Below, in pieces: positions 25,365-35,035 of a DNA stretch of 64,000 nucleotides. The position numbers were made by a program, and so were the translations under genes. Numbering within the stretch: position 1 is the first letter of the stretch; each line of letters opens with the position of its first letter. This stretch comes from Anaerolineaceae bacterium. GTDB lineage: Bacteria; Chloroflexota; Anaerolineae; Anaerolineales; Anaerolineaceae. Below the pieces are notes generated by a model. The model was not told where the DNA came from and made no database searches. It worked only from the letters and a program-made list of their open reading frames with translations. Location: assembly GCA_016841365.1 (NCBI GenBank), contig JAENZI010000003.1:143423-207422 (forward strand), written 5' to 3'.

Positions 25365-26699
25365 CTATTGAAAGTAAGCGTCTCGCAATTTTTTATCGTC
25401 TCCTGGTTGGTCGACATCCATCAAAACACGGACATCGACCCACTCCAGCCAATCCACATCAAATTGACTGAAGATCGCCCTCCCACCGCGATCCCCTGCC
25501 ACATGCTTCAGGGCATCAAAGGTTTTGCAACTAAAGATCACCGGATTTCCCCGTTGGCCGCGTACCAGTGGCGCAGTAATGTCTTTACGTGATTTGGCGT
25601 ATTGGTCCAGCAATTGTCGGATCATAAACGATGAAATCTGCGGTTGATCACTGAGCAAGAACATCGCACTATCACACCCCTCCTTGAGTGCCGCCAACCC
25701 TGTTTGCATGGAGGTTGATTGCCCCGCTGACCAATCTGGATTGTAGACACACTTCACAGGCAAGCCTTTCAATGCCAACTGTACTGCGTCGTGGTCGGCT
25801 CCTGTCACCACGATCAGGGGCTTCAGGCCGCCCGCTAAGGCATTTTCGACAACCTTGACGACAAACGGCACACCCTGCCACTCTAAGAGTTGTTTGGGGC
25901 TTCCCAGCCGTTCACTTCCCCCCGCCGCCAGGACAATCCCTGCTGTCCGTGCATACACGCTCAACACACGGTCTTCCATCTCAGGTTTCTTTAGCGATGC
26001 GGGCACAACCTGGTCATAGCTGTCAGCTAATCCCATCGCAATCCGTTTGCCTTTGGCTTGCAGCATCGCGTCATCCGCCTGGTTCAAAAATAACATTTTC
26101 CATGATCCTTCAGGTATAGCTTTCAAACCACCTTGATCCGAACCAAGTACCGCGATCACATCTTCAACGCGGATGATATCGTTCAACCCCAATCCGCTCA
26201 GATTTGAAAATAGCTCGGGGCGATGGACCACATCAGCCGTTAATCGCTTTCCGATCGCACCTAAACCAGCGATAACCACCACGCGATCAACCCAATCGGG
26301 GATCACCGGCTCGTAACTGGCAGGCGCTTTGAGCGAAAGCTGGCGCGCACCATCGGCTTCAATCAGCAAAGAGAGGTCCTTTTGCCTGCAAATTTCCCAA
26401 AGCCTGAACAAAAATTGCTCGGGCAACCCTGTCAAACGATTTGCATCGTTTGCGGGGCCTGTGATTAACAGAGATTGATCTTGCTCATAATCAATCAATT
26501 CTAAATCTTCCATGGAGTGTATAATCTGGTGCCGGTGCGCAAGTTCAGCCTGCCAGGTGCCAAGATGCGTTGTGGTTGTGATCACAACCGGCTTTTCAGT
26601 TTCCTTCGCTAAGGCAAATATCAGGCTCGATTTCCCACCTGCACCTACAAAGGCAACTGACTCACCTGCTTTAATCCTGAGCGCTCTTGAAACATTCAT
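25365..26699 (-). CDS. YqeC-MocA fusion: Se/Mo-hydroxylase accessory protein
   Basis: The 444-residue protein joins two families that are usually separate. Residues 1-235 match YqeC, a putative NTPase required for selenium-dependent molybdenum hydroxylases (P-loop FVGAGGKSSLI, residues 17-27, then TTTTHLGTW). From about residue 250 (AGIVLAAGGSERLGSPKQLL) it is a MobA/MocA nucleotidyltransferase that adds CMP (MocA) or GMP (MobA) to molybdopterin; xanthine dehydrogenases take the MCD form, which favours MocA. It is the last gene of the long operon, just after yqeB, so the fusion fits maturation of the two hydroxylases encoded upstream. Confidence 0.88.
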   Translation of the reverse strand: MNVSRALRIKAGESVAFVGAGGKSSLIFALAKETEKPVVITTTTHLGTWQAELAHRHQIIHSMEDLELIDYEQDQSLLITGPANDANRLTGLPEQFLFRLWEICRQKDLSLLIEADGARQLSLKAPASYEPVIPDWVDRVVVIAGLGAIGKRLTADVVHRPELFSNLSGLGLNDIIRVEDVIAVLGSDQGGLKAIPEGSWKMLFLNQADDAMLQAKGKRIAMGLADSYDQVVPASLKKPEMEDRVLSVYARTAGIVLAAGGSERLGSPKQLLEWQGVPFVVKVVENALAGGLKPLIVVTGADHDAVQLALKGLPVKCVYNPDWSAGQSTSMQTGLAALKEGCDSAMFLLSDQPQISSFMIRQLLDQYAKSRKDITAPLVRGQRGNPVIFSCKTFDALKHVAGDRGGRAIFSQFDVDWLEWVDVRVLMDVDQPGDDKKLRDAYFQ

Positions 26700-26705
26700 A
26701 TTTGC

Positions 26706-27518
26706 TCAGTTTTCCCAAAGCCTGCTCCGGATTTCTTTGTGTGTCAATATCGCTTCAAGCACCCCACCGCCAATCGCGATCGATTTTTCAGACACAGTCC
26801 AGTATCTGAAGGTTTCAGGACGTGGGTCCACATCCCCAACCTTCATCCCCTGCCGAACCATAATCCCCTCATGGATCAACCCTCGAACCACCCCATCAAA
26901 TGGTGAAGTGACCGTATTCCATTCCACAGATAAAATCGGATCACCCGCGTTGACTGAATCTCCGATGTGAACATGGTTCACCACCTCACCGGAAGCAGGG
27001 GCGCGCAGCACCCGCTCTCGGGTATATTCCTTTACCTTCCCCGGGACGCCGGTATCCGGCTCTGGGCTGCCTTCCCAGTAAACCCTGCCGAGAAAGTGAC
27101 CTCGATTGGTCTCGATCGCAGCATGGCAATTATCCTTGGCAACAAATCCAGGCCCAAGTCCAACCACCATATCGGCCAAGCCCAAAGAAAGCGGCGCATA
27201 TTTTTTTCGCATCCGTGAATCGACCAAAACAAGAGGTTTGTGGTCATCAATAATGTTCAACTCAGGGTCAACCATCACCGGGACGGTTTCCATACGCCAG
27301 GTTTCAGCGACTTCTTCCCATGTTCCCACGAGACGCCCCGCTACGCCTTCAATTTTGACCTCGCCCTCAAACACAGCCTGCGCAAAAGCCACCGTTCGAC
27401 GCACCACCGTTGGTTGGGGTGTTTCGACAACTAAAACGCGGATTCCAACCCTGTGCAAGCGCAACGCGACCCCGCTTGCCAGGTCTCCCCCGCCCCAAAC
27501 CAGCACATACGCTGTCAT
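26706..27518 (-). CDS. yqeB: Selenium-dependent molybdenum hydroxylase maturation protein YqeB
   Basis: The 270-residue protein (EF2563/YqeB family) starts with a Rossmann-like strand VLVWGGGDLASGVALRLHR and carries VVGLGPGFVA and a biotinyl-like C-terminal hammerhead (EVVNHVHIGDSVNAGDPI). YqeB is a genomic marker of labile-selenium molybdenum hydroxylases. It overlaps the molybdopterin-binding subunit gene by ATGA and is followed six bases later by yqeC-mocA. The two together argue that at least one hydroxylase here uses a non-selenocysteine selenium cofactor. Confidence 0.88.
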   Translation of the reverse strand: MTAYVLVWGGGDLASGVALRLHRVGIRVLVVETPQPTVVRRTVAFAQAVFEGEVKIEGVAGRLVGTWEEVAETWRMETVPVMVDPELNIIDDHKPLVLVDSRMRKKYAPLSLGLADMVVGLGPGFVAKDNCHAAIETNRGHFLGRVYWEGSPEPDTGVPGKVKEYTRERVLRAPASGEVVNHVHIGDSVNAGDPILSVEWNTVTSPFDGVVRGLIHEGIMVRQGMKVGDVDPRPETFRYWTVSEKSIAIGGGVLEAILTHKEIRSRLWEN

Positions 27519-29725
27519 TTGATCTTTCCTAATCCTCGCAGAACACGTTCTGGCGTGAGCGGAAAATCGTTAAACCATACCCCCGTGGCATCATACAGGG
27601 CGTGAACAATGGCTGGCGCCAGTGGCAGGTAGGGCATTTCTGCCATCCCGCGTGCACCATACGGGCCGAGCGGGTCTGCCAATTCCAAGACGATTGATTC
27701 AACCTCCAATGGGATGTCCTTGACGGTTGGGATCAAATATTTTGAGAGCGTATCTGTCACGACATAGCCGTCTTTCTGGATGAAATTTTCCATCAGCACG
27801 TAACCCGCAGCCTGAACGATACACCCTTCGATTTGCCCCACCACCTGCATGGGGTTGATCGCTTTGCCAACATCATCAGCACAATACACCTTCAACAGCC
27901 GGATATCACCGGTCTCTGTATCCACTTCCAATTCAACGGTTTCTGCCACATATCCGTAGGTGATGTTTGGATAACATTCGCCTGTTTCAGGGTCCATGTG
28001 GGTGGTTGGAGGAGCATGATAAGTAAACTCAACCTTCACCGGGCGCTCTTCCGCACGCCACTTCTCCAATGCTTTTTCTGCCGCGCCTTTGATCGAATTA
28101 CCTGCCATAAAAGTCATCCGTGAGGCAGAAGAACTCCCCGAATTGCCTGTAAAGGCTGTATCTGAAACGACCAGTGAGATCTTTTCAACAGGAACATCCA
28201 GAGCCTCTGCCGCGAATTGCTTGAAGGCAGAGTGAGCACCTTGTCCAACATCTGCCCCGGCATGGTGAAGGACAACTTGCTCTATCTCCCGCTCGCCATA
28301 AAGCTCGATCATCGCATGACACGATTCTGGTCCACCGTAAGAAAAACCAACATTCTTGAAGGCACACGCAATGCCTCGTCCCCGTTTGATGGTTCCCTCG
28401 TCCTTCATCTTTTCGGGTGCCTGCCAGCCTAAATCAGTCTGCTGCCACCCGGAGTGCACTGCGCAAGCCTCCGTCACAGGTTTGATCGTCACTCCTTCTG
28501 GGATGGTGGAATTCATCGAGATAATTGAACCATCCTCCATCAAATTCCGCATTCTGAGTTCTACAGGGTCCATGCCCAAAGCTTCTGCCAGTTTATTGAC
28601 TTGCATTTCCGCTTCGAAGGCACCTTGCGGTCCGCCAAACCCTCGAAAAGCGCCCCCCGGGACGTTGTTGGTGTATATGGCATCCGCATCCACGCGCACA
28701 TTAGGAATCTCATAAGGACCGGTGCATTGCAAGAATGCATTACCCATCACTTTTGTGGAAGTATAGGCATAAGCACCCCCATCTGCAAGAATTTTTACTT
28801 CTGCAGCCAAAATTTTGCCTTTCTTTGTCGCACCCCACTTCCCCTTGATCCGGTAAGCATGGCGTTTATGATGCCCGATGATCGACTCTTCGCGGGACCA
28901 AATGGTTTTAACAGGTCGGTCAATCCCCTGCTCATGCAGACGCATCACAGCCAGCGCCAGCACAATCTGGATGGACATATCCTCACGGCCGCCAAAGGCG
29001 CCGCCGATTGCAGGATAAATGACACGCACTTTCTCGGCTGGCAATCCAAGCGCATGGGCGATTTGTTCTTGATCTTCATGCGTCCACTGACCCGCAACCA
29101 CCACAGTGATCCGCCCTTCCGGGTCGATGTAGGCAACACCCGCCTCGGGCTGCAAATAAGCATGTTCCTGAACAGGTGTATGGTACTCACCTTCAACGAT
29201 CACATCACAAGCTTCAAATGCCTTATCAACATCGCCATGGCGAATCTGGTAATGGCAAAAGACATTTGACTCCTGGTCCGGTTGCAGTAACACTGCGTCA
29301 TCTGCCAATGCTTCATCAATATTGTTGATTACCGGCAAATCTTCATAGGTGACTTTGATTAACTTAACTGCTTGTTCTGCGATTTTCATCGTTTCTGCAA
29401 TCACGACTGCTACCTGGTCACCTACAAAGCGCACACGGTCTGTAAAGAGTTTGGATGACCCAGGACCGCATAACACAGGCTGATCGGGCATGATCAAACC
29501 ATATTCATTTACCGGTACATCCTTTGCCGTCAGCACTGCCAAAACACCTGGTAAGGCTTCAGCCTCGACGGTGTCAATCGCTTTGACGACCGCGTGCGGG
29601 CGATTAGCAAACAGGATTTTCATATATGCCTGGTCTGGCAGGTTGAAATCACCGGGATAAAGTGCTTCGCCGGTGGCTTTGTCTTTGACATCAAATCTGG
29701 GGATCGACTGTCCAATATAAGCCAT
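27515..29725 (-). CDS. Molybdenum hydroxylase, molybdopterin-binding subunit
   Basis: The product (736 residues) is the xanthine dehydrogenase-family large subunit: aldehyde oxidase/xanthine dehydrogenase a/b domain (about 15-125) followed by the Mo-pterin domains. GGAFGGREDMS and GGAFRGFGGPQG are cofactor-binding loops, and the catalytic Glu lies in GARGMAEMP near the C-terminus. It oxidises purines or N-heterocycles at the Mo centre. ATG 29725 is preferred over GTG 29731/ATG 29728 because it sits five bases after GGAG. Its electron-transfer partner is the fused FAD/2Fe-2S gene immediately upstream. Confidence 0.9.
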   Translation of the reverse strand: MAYIGQSIPRFDVKDKATGEALYPGDFNLPDQAYMKILFANRPHAVVKAIDTVEAEALPGVLAVLTAKDVPVNEYGLIMPDQPVLCGPGSSKLFTDRVRFVGDQVAVVIAETMKIAEQAVKLIKVTYEDLPVINNIDEALADDAVLLQPDQESNVFCHYQIRHGDVDKAFEACDVIVEGEYHTPVQEHAYLQPEAGVAYIDPEGRITVVVAGQWTHEDQEQIAHALGLPAEKVRVIYPAIGGAFGGREDMSIQIVLALAVMRLHEQGIDRPVKTIWSREESIIGHHKRHAYRIKGKWGATKKGKILAAEVKILADGGAYAYTSTKVMGNAFLQCTGPYEIPNVRVDADAIYTNNVPGGAFRGFGGPQGAFEAEMQVNKLAEALGMDPVELRMRNLMEDGSIISMNSTIPEGVTIKPVTEACAVHSGWQQTDLGWQAPEKMKDEGTIKRGRGIACAFKNVGFSYGGPESCHAMIELYGEREIEQVVLHHAGADVGQGAHSAFKQFAAEALDVPVEKISLVVSDTAFTGNSGSSSASRMTFMAGNSIKGAAEKALEKWRAEERPVKVEFTYHAPPTTHMDPETGECYPNITYGYVAETVELEVDTETGDIRLLKVYCADDVGKAINPMQVVGQIEGCIVQAAGYVLMENFIQKDGYVVTDTLSKYLIPTVKDIPLEVESIVLELADPLGPYGARGMAEMPYLPLAPAIVHALYDATGVWFNDFPLTPERVLRGLGKIK

Positions 29726-29727
29726 CA

Positions 29728-31161
29728 TCACTCCTTTACTGCCTCATTGTGGTCAGCATCAGTTCCAAATTCGCTGGCATGTTCGATTGCCTCGACAATC
29801 TTGTAATATCCTGTGCACCGGCACAGATTTCCTGATATCGCCTGGCGGATCTCCTCTTGCGAAGGTGTCTTGCGCTCCTCCAACAATTTTGCCGCCGACA
29901 TGATGAAGCCTGGCGTGCAAAAACCACATTGGATTGCACCGTAATCAATAAAGGCTTCCTGAACGGGATGGATATGCTCCTTTGGGGTGATGCCTTCGAT
30001 GGTCACAATTTCTGAGCCATGCGCCCGTCCTGCTGGCACCAAACAACTCATCACTGCCCGTCCATCCAGATAAACCGTGCAAGCGCCGCATTCCCCTTCA
30101 GCGCAGCCTTCTTTCGTGCCGCTTAACCCTGCCTCATCACGGATCAGATTCAGCAAGGTTTTATCAAATCCTGTCGTGAACCGGTATTCCTGACCATTAA
30201 TCCAGGTATGGATCTCTTTACCATTCCATGGCTCTTTGGTTGGATTTGTATGAATACCTGAACCCATTAACAACACCGGGCTGCTTGGGATTTGATCCTT
30301 GTCCACACCCTTGAATATTGCCGTCAATGCCCGTTTAGCAATCACCTGGATCATATAATCCCGATAGCCTGCAGACCCGCGCAGGTCAGAGATAGGGCTG
30401 GCAGCCTTCCCTGTTAGCACCGCCGTTTCGGCAATCACCTCTTCGTTCAAGGTCTTCTGATCCAAAAACCTTTCTGCCTCTTCAGCGTGAATGATAGTCG
30501 GCGCGGCTGCCCCCAACGTTATGCGTGCATCCTTAACTTTGCCTTCTACAAGCTTCAGCACAACACTGACATTGATCACAGAAATAGCCTGAGCCTTTCG
30601 CAAAGCCGTCTTGATGAAGAACGAGTGATAATTCTCACCCGGGGCATCAAAGAAAATATCAGACACGATCTCATCCGGCATCATGACCGTTTTACGGACG
30701 CCTTTGTAAAATTTGCTCAATGGGACAATCCGCTCTCCCCGGCTTGACAATAATTTCAACTTTGCATCAAACGCCATCAAAGGGCTGATCGCGTCATTCG
30801 CAGGTGACGCCGTAATCAGATTGCCTGCCACCGTGCCCCGGTTGCGGATCTGGGGAGAACCCACCTCCCAGCAAGCCTGCAACAGCGCAAAGGCTTTTTG
30901 GCGAATCAATGGCGAGGCTATCACATGGTTATGGGTCGCCAGCGGGCCAATATGGACAACGCCATCTTTATCCTCATAAATGTCCTCCAACCCAGGCAGC
31001 TTGCTGATGTCAATAATCGTTGTCACGCCCGGTCGATTGCCGCGTTCGATCTCGAGGATCAGGTCTGTGCCGCCTGCAATGATCCTGCCTTTTTCACCAA
31101 CTTCTGCCAAAACGTTCACCGCTTGCTCAAGCGATCCTGCCATGATATATTCTTGCCACAT
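29728..31161 (-). CDS. Fused FAD-binding and 2Fe-2S subunit of molybdenum hydroxylase
   Basis: The 477-residue protein begins with the CoxM-type FAD domain (residues 1-285; IIAGGTDLIL and IRNRGTVAGNLITASPANDA bind FAD) and ends with a CoxS-type ferredoxin domain (from about 320). That domain holds two clusters, GCAEGECGACTVYLDG with a later Cys, and QCGFCTPGF with CRCTGYYK. The domain order (FAD first) is the reverse of animal xanthine dehydrogenase. The track start at 31224 overlaps xdhC; ATG 31161 has GGAGAAC upstream and is used here. It passes electrons from the Mo subunit to FAD/NAD or another carrier. Confidence 0.9.
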   Translation of the reverse strand: MWQEYIMAGSLEQAVNVLAEVGEKGRIIAGGTDLILEIERGNRPGVTTIIDISKLPGLEDIYEDKDGVVHIGPLATHNHVIASPLIRQKAFALLQACWEVGSPQIRNRGTVAGNLITASPANDAISPLMAFDAKLKLLSSRGERIVPLSKFYKGVRKTVMMPDEIVSDIFFDAPGENYHSFFIKTALRKAQAISVINVSVVLKLVEGKVKDARITLGAAAPTIIHAEEAERFLDQKTLNEEVIAETAVLTGKAASPISDLRGSAGYRDYMIQVIAKRALTAIFKGVDKDQIPSSPVLLMGSGIHTNPTKEPWNGKEIHTWINGQEYRFTTGFDKTLLNLIRDEAGLSGTKEGCAEGECGACTVYLDGRAVMSCLVPAGRAHGSEIVTIEGITPKEHIHPVQEAFIDYGAIQCGFCTPGFIMSAAKLLEERKTPSQEEIRQAISGNLCRCTGYYKIVEAIEHASEFGTDADHNEAVKE

Positions 31162-31180
31162 AAGTTGTTCTCCGTTTGAT

Positions 31181-31969
31181 TTAAACTTTGCGCTTGTGAC
31201 TTGTGCCCTCATTCCGCAAGGCAATGATCTCTGCCATGATGCTTACTGCAATCTCCTCTGGTGTTTCAGCATGAATATCCAGTCCAATCGGGGATTTAAT
31301 CCGTTGAATTGCCTCAGGTGAAATGCCTTTCTCAGCCAGTTTTTCCTGCGTATGCTTAAACCGATTCTTTGAGCCAATCAGCCCAATATAAGCAGCATCC
31401 GATTCCAAAAGTACCGGCAGCCCTTCAACATCCACATCAGTACCTCTTGTGACAAGCACTAAATAAGTTTGAGAATCAATTTCAATATGCTCGGGCAATT
31501 GACTCATCAACACAGGCAGATACTGATCACCGCCAGGCGTTGCCTGGGGGTTGCAAAGCTCTTCCCGGTCATCGCTGATGACCACACGAAACCCCAGCCA
31601 ACCGGCTAGATGCGCCACACTTCTTCCAACATGCCCCGCCCCGACGATCACCACGGTGGGATCATGGATAAAAGGCTCAACAAAAATGGACATGGTGCCT
31701 CCACAAACACCCGGATCACCCTTTTCCGGATCGATCAGGTCATAGTTCAAGAATCGTGTTTTTCCATCATTGAGAGACTCCTGTGCCTCATCGCGCACAA
31801 GGTTTTCGATCTCACCGCCCCCAACCGTGCCTTCGGTATGACCGTCAGAAAAGACAATCATCTTTGCCCCAGCGTGACGCGGCACAGCCCCTCTCGTGTT
31901 GACGACTGTGCATAAAGCCACAGGTTTCCCCGAATGCACGGCCTGTTCCAATCGTTCCAAGATTTCCAT
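31181..31969 (-). CDS. xdhC: XdhC family molybdenum cofactor insertion protein
   Basis: The product (about 262 residues) has the XdhC/CoxI N-terminal domain (ALCTVVNTRGAVPRHAGAKM; GTVGGGEIENLV) and a C-terminal Rossmann domain (VVIVGAGHVGRSVAHLAGWL). XdhC binds molybdenum cofactor, helps its sulphuration and inserts it into xanthine dehydrogenase. ATG 31969 is better spaced from GGAG than ATG 31972. It lies between the two hydroxylase gene sets (65-base gap upstream, 19-base gap downstream), so it could serve both. Confidence 0.9.
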   Translation of the reverse strand: MEILERLEQAVHSGKPVALCTVVNTRGAVPRHAGAKMIVFSDGHTEGTVGGGEIENLVRDEAQESLNDGKTRFLNYDLIDPEKGDPGVCGGTMSIFVEPFIHDPTVVIVGAGHVGRSVAHLAGWLGFRVVISDDREELCNPQATPGGDQYLPVLMSQLPEHIEIDSQTYLVLVTRGTDVDVEGLPVLLESDAAYIGLIGSKNRFKHTQEKLAEKGISPEAIQRIKSPIGLDIHAETPEEIAVSIMAEIIALRNEGTSHKRKV

Positions 31970-32037
31970 CATGTTCTCCGTATAGCCTCGTAGACTTGGG
32001 TGGATACCCTCACCAGATCAGTTCCTGGCTATCTCAA

Positions 32038-35034
32038 CTATTGCTTTGCCTTCAGTTCACGCCAAACCAATTCTGGCAGCGCTGGTATCTTCTTCAGGCT
32101 TACGCCGCATGCATCCAGAATTGCGTTCCCGACAGCAGGCGCTACGCCATCTAAGGGGATTTCGGCAACTGCCTTAGCCCCATAGGGGTGTGAAGGCTCA
32201 TAGGTTTCAACAAAAATCGTCGTCAGGTCTGGCATCTCGTCCGACCTGAAGATGTGATAATCCTCTAAGTCTTTTTCTCTCGGATTGCCCTGTTTATCAT
32301 AAACAAGCTCTTCGCTGACAGCATAACCAAGCGCTTGCGCCATACCGCCTTCGATCTGACCAGAAGCTGTCACCGGGTTGATGATCACACCTGAGTCAAC
32401 GGCCATCACCAGGTTATTCACCGTGACCATGCCCGTATCCAAATCCACAGTCACTTCAGCAAATTGCGCCGCAAAGGGTGGTGGTGCCACAGGTGATACA
32501 TGTGAAGCCACACCCATGATCTGCTCCTGATCGGACTGATGAAGTGCATTCAGTGCAATTTCCTCAAAGCTGACCGACTCCCCGGTTGGGGCATAAGCCT
32601 TGCGGTCTTCGAGGTAAATCTCACCAGCATCGACCTCCAAATCCTGCGCCGCGAACATCATCGCTGCCCTGACCCGGATGCGCTCGGCTACTTTTTCAGC
32701 TGCCTTGACCACTGCCGTACCAGAGATGTATGTCGTGCTGGAGGCATAAGCACCCTTATCAAAAGGTGTGAAGTCGGTATCGGACGAGTAGACGATCATA
32801 TCCTCCAACGGCACACCCAAGGTTTCTGCAGCCATCTGTGCTAAAACAGTGTCCGAACCTGTTCCCAGATCGGTTGCGCCTACCAATAAGTTAAATGAGC
32901 CATCATCGTTCATTTTGATGCTGGCACCGCCCATATCTAGATAGGGGATTGCTGTGCCCTGCATCACCATTGCTACACCGATGCCCTTTCGCAAGTGTTG
33001 CTGACCAGGAACCTTATGCCATTCGGGATTGTTGAATTTTTGATCCCAGCCAATAGCCATGCGCCCTTGCTGAACACACTCTTCCAGCCCGATGGTATAG
33101 ATCGTTTCCGGCATGGGCTCGCGCCCCTCACTCCATACTTTACTAAAGGGATGGATTTCACCCGAACGTAGAGCGTTTTTTAGTCTGAATGCCAGCGGAT
33201 CCAAACCCAGTTCACGCGCAATTGTTTCCATGTGACGCTCAACAGGCCAATAGCCTTGCGGCACACCGTAGCCGCGGTAAGCACCCGAAGGGACGGTGTT
33301 GGTATACACCACGTCCGAATAGAAGCGGATATTAGGATCTTTTCGATACTGTCCATCACCCACATACAGCGCCATGGCTTTGTGGCCGGTGTTACCAGCC
33401 ACGGTTAACGCATGGCAGCCCAATGCGCCGGTGTCACTGAGCGCATACATTTCATTGGCCGTAATCGTGCCATCTTTCTTGACACCCGTTTTCATGCGGA
33501 TGCGCATGGGGTGCCGCGGCCTTCCTGCAATGAACTCTTCTTCCCGTGTCATTTCATAAATCACAGGGCGACCAGTGGCGATCGTCAAATGTGCTGCCAC
33601 ATCCTCGATCAAGACCTCCTGTTTGCCACCAAACCCGCCGCCGATACGGGGTTTGATCACCCGAATCCGCTTAATTGGCAGATCCAGCACTGGGGCAATT
33701 TGCCGGCGCACATGAAACGGCACCTGGGTGCTGGTGCGGATCACCAGCCGGTCATCTTCGTCCCAGTAAGTCACCACCACATGTGGTTCAATATAAGCCT
33801 GATGAACCTTTGGGACTTCATATTCCGCCTCAAAAATGCGATCTGCTTCCTCAAACCCCTTTTCAACATCGCCAATATCGATCCTGATTTTTGCTGCGAC
33901 ATTTTTAGATGGGTCGGATTTATCAAAGTTAACATATTCCGGTTCATCATGGATAACCGGCGCACCATCCGCCATAGCTTGTGTTGGGTCTAATACAGGC
34001 GGTAACACCTCATAATCCACTTTGATCAATTTCAGTGCAGCTTCTGCGATCTCAGCCGTCTCCGCAGCCACAAACGCCACCCGGTCACCGACAAAACGCA
34101 CTTTCTTATCCAACGAAAAAGTATCCAACGGACCTGGGATGGGATGGGATTGACCTGCTGTTGAGTAAGCGACACGTGGAATATCCTGCCAGGTGAGCAC
34201 GGCGGCAACACCAGACAAAGCTTCTGCTTCCGAGGTATCAATATGCTTGATCAACGCATGGGCATGTGGGCTGTGAAGAACCTTTGCAACCAGCATATCT
34301 CGGCGTTCAAAATCTGCTGTGAATGCCGGTTTGCCTTGTACCAGTTTTACTGCATCAACTTTGGGTTCGGCATGTCCAACCGTTTTCATCGGCGATCGTG
34401 ATTCGAGGACTTTCACCTTCGGGAAGACTTTCGTCTCAGTAACAGTCCCGCTACCTGAAGTCAGCGGTGATCCACCCGCATCCGGTTTCCCTTCAAACGA
34501 AATCACTTCACCGATTTCCATAGGCTCATCAATGGGCGGCACATGCTCACCGCGCAAAATTGCGGCGGCGCGCAAGACCGCCTGCACCGGTTTGAGATAC
34601 CCTGTGCAGCGACAGAGCACGCCAGAAAGGGCGTCACGCACTTCTTCCTCAGAAGGCGAAGGGTTCTTCACCAACAAAGCTTTTGCCACCAGCACCATGG
34701 CTGGCGTGCAGTAGCCACATTGGATTGCGCCTGTTTCCACGAATGCCTGCTGGATCACGTGCAATCCCTCAGTCTCCCGCCAACCCTGCTTGGGATGTTC
34801 ACCCATTGACTCCACTGTTTCAATGCGATGCCCTTCAGCCTGGGCTGTCAGCATCGTGCAGCTATTGACCGGAACACCGTCAAACAAGATGGCACACGCA
34901 CCGCATTCGCCTTTCTCACACCCGCCGCTCTTGATGCTGAAGAAACCAAGCCTGCGGAGAGTATCTAAAAGCCTCTCTCCGGCTGGGATTTTCAAGGGAT
35001 AGTCTTGCTGGTTGATATTCAGAGTTATTTTCAC
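32038..35034 (-). CDS. Fused 2Fe-2S and molybdopterin-binding subunit of a second molybdenum hydroxylase
   Basis: About 998 residues. The N-terminal 165 residues are a CoxS-like double 2Fe-2S domain (GCEKGECGACAILFDG; QCGYCTPAMVL; CRCTGYLKP). A Pro/Gly-rich linker follows, then from about residue 225 the full molybdopterin subunit (GGGFGGKQEV, GAYRGYGVPQG, catalytic Glu in GAKAVAEIP). The separate FAD subunit is the gene directly upstream. The track start (ATG 35061) is replaced by GTG 35034, because GGGAGG lies six bases before it and the upstream stop codon is one base away. Fusion of ferredoxin to the Mo subunit is the opposite of the partner system at 27.5-31.2 kb. Confidence 0.9.
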   Translation of the reverse strand: MKITLNINQQDYPLKIPAGERLLDTLRRLGFFSIKSGGCEKGECGACAILFDGVPVNSCTMLTAQAEGHRIETVESMGEHPKQGWRETEGLHVIQQAFVETGAIQCGYCTPAMVLVAKALLVKNPSPSEEEVRDALSGVLCRCTGYLKPVQAVLRAAAILRGEHVPPIDEPMEIGEVISFEGKPDAGGSPLTSGSGTVTETKVFPKVKVLESRSPMKTVGHAEPKVDAVKLVQGKPAFTADFERRDMLVAKVLHSPHAHALIKHIDTSEAEALSGVAAVLTWQDIPRVAYSTAGQSHPIPGPLDTFSLDKKVRFVGDRVAFVAAETAEIAEAALKLIKVDYEVLPPVLDPTQAMADGAPVIHDEPEYVNFDKSDPSKNVAAKIRIDIGDVEKGFEEADRIFEAEYEVPKVHQAYIEPHVVVTYWDEDDRLVIRTSTQVPFHVRRQIAPVLDLPIKRIRVIKPRIGGGFGGKQEVLIEDVAAHLTIATGRPVIYEMTREEEFIAGRPRHPMRIRMKTGVKKDGTITANEMYALSDTGALGCHALTVAGNTGHKAMALYVGDGQYRKDPNIRFYSDVVYTNTVPSGAYRGYGVPQGYWPVERHMETIARELGLDPLAFRLKNALRSGEIHPFSKVWSEGREPMPETIYTIGLEECVQQGRMAIGWDQKFNNPEWHKVPGQQHLRKGIGVAMVMQGTAIPYLDMGGASIKMNDDGSFNLLVGATDLGTGSDTVLAQMAAETLGVPLEDMIVYSSDTDFTPFDKGAYASSTTYISGTAVVKAAEKVAERIRVRAAMMFAAQDLEVDAGEIYLEDRKAYAPTGESVSFEEIALNALHQSDQEQIMGVASHVSPVAPPPFAAQFAEVTVDLDTGMVTVNNLVMAVDSGVIINPVTASGQIEGGMAQALGYAVSEELVYDKQGNPREKDLEDYHIFRSDEMPDLTTIFVETYEPSHPYGAKAVAEIPLDGVAPAVGNAILDACGVSLKKIPALPELVWRELKAKQ

Positions 35035-35035
35035 C

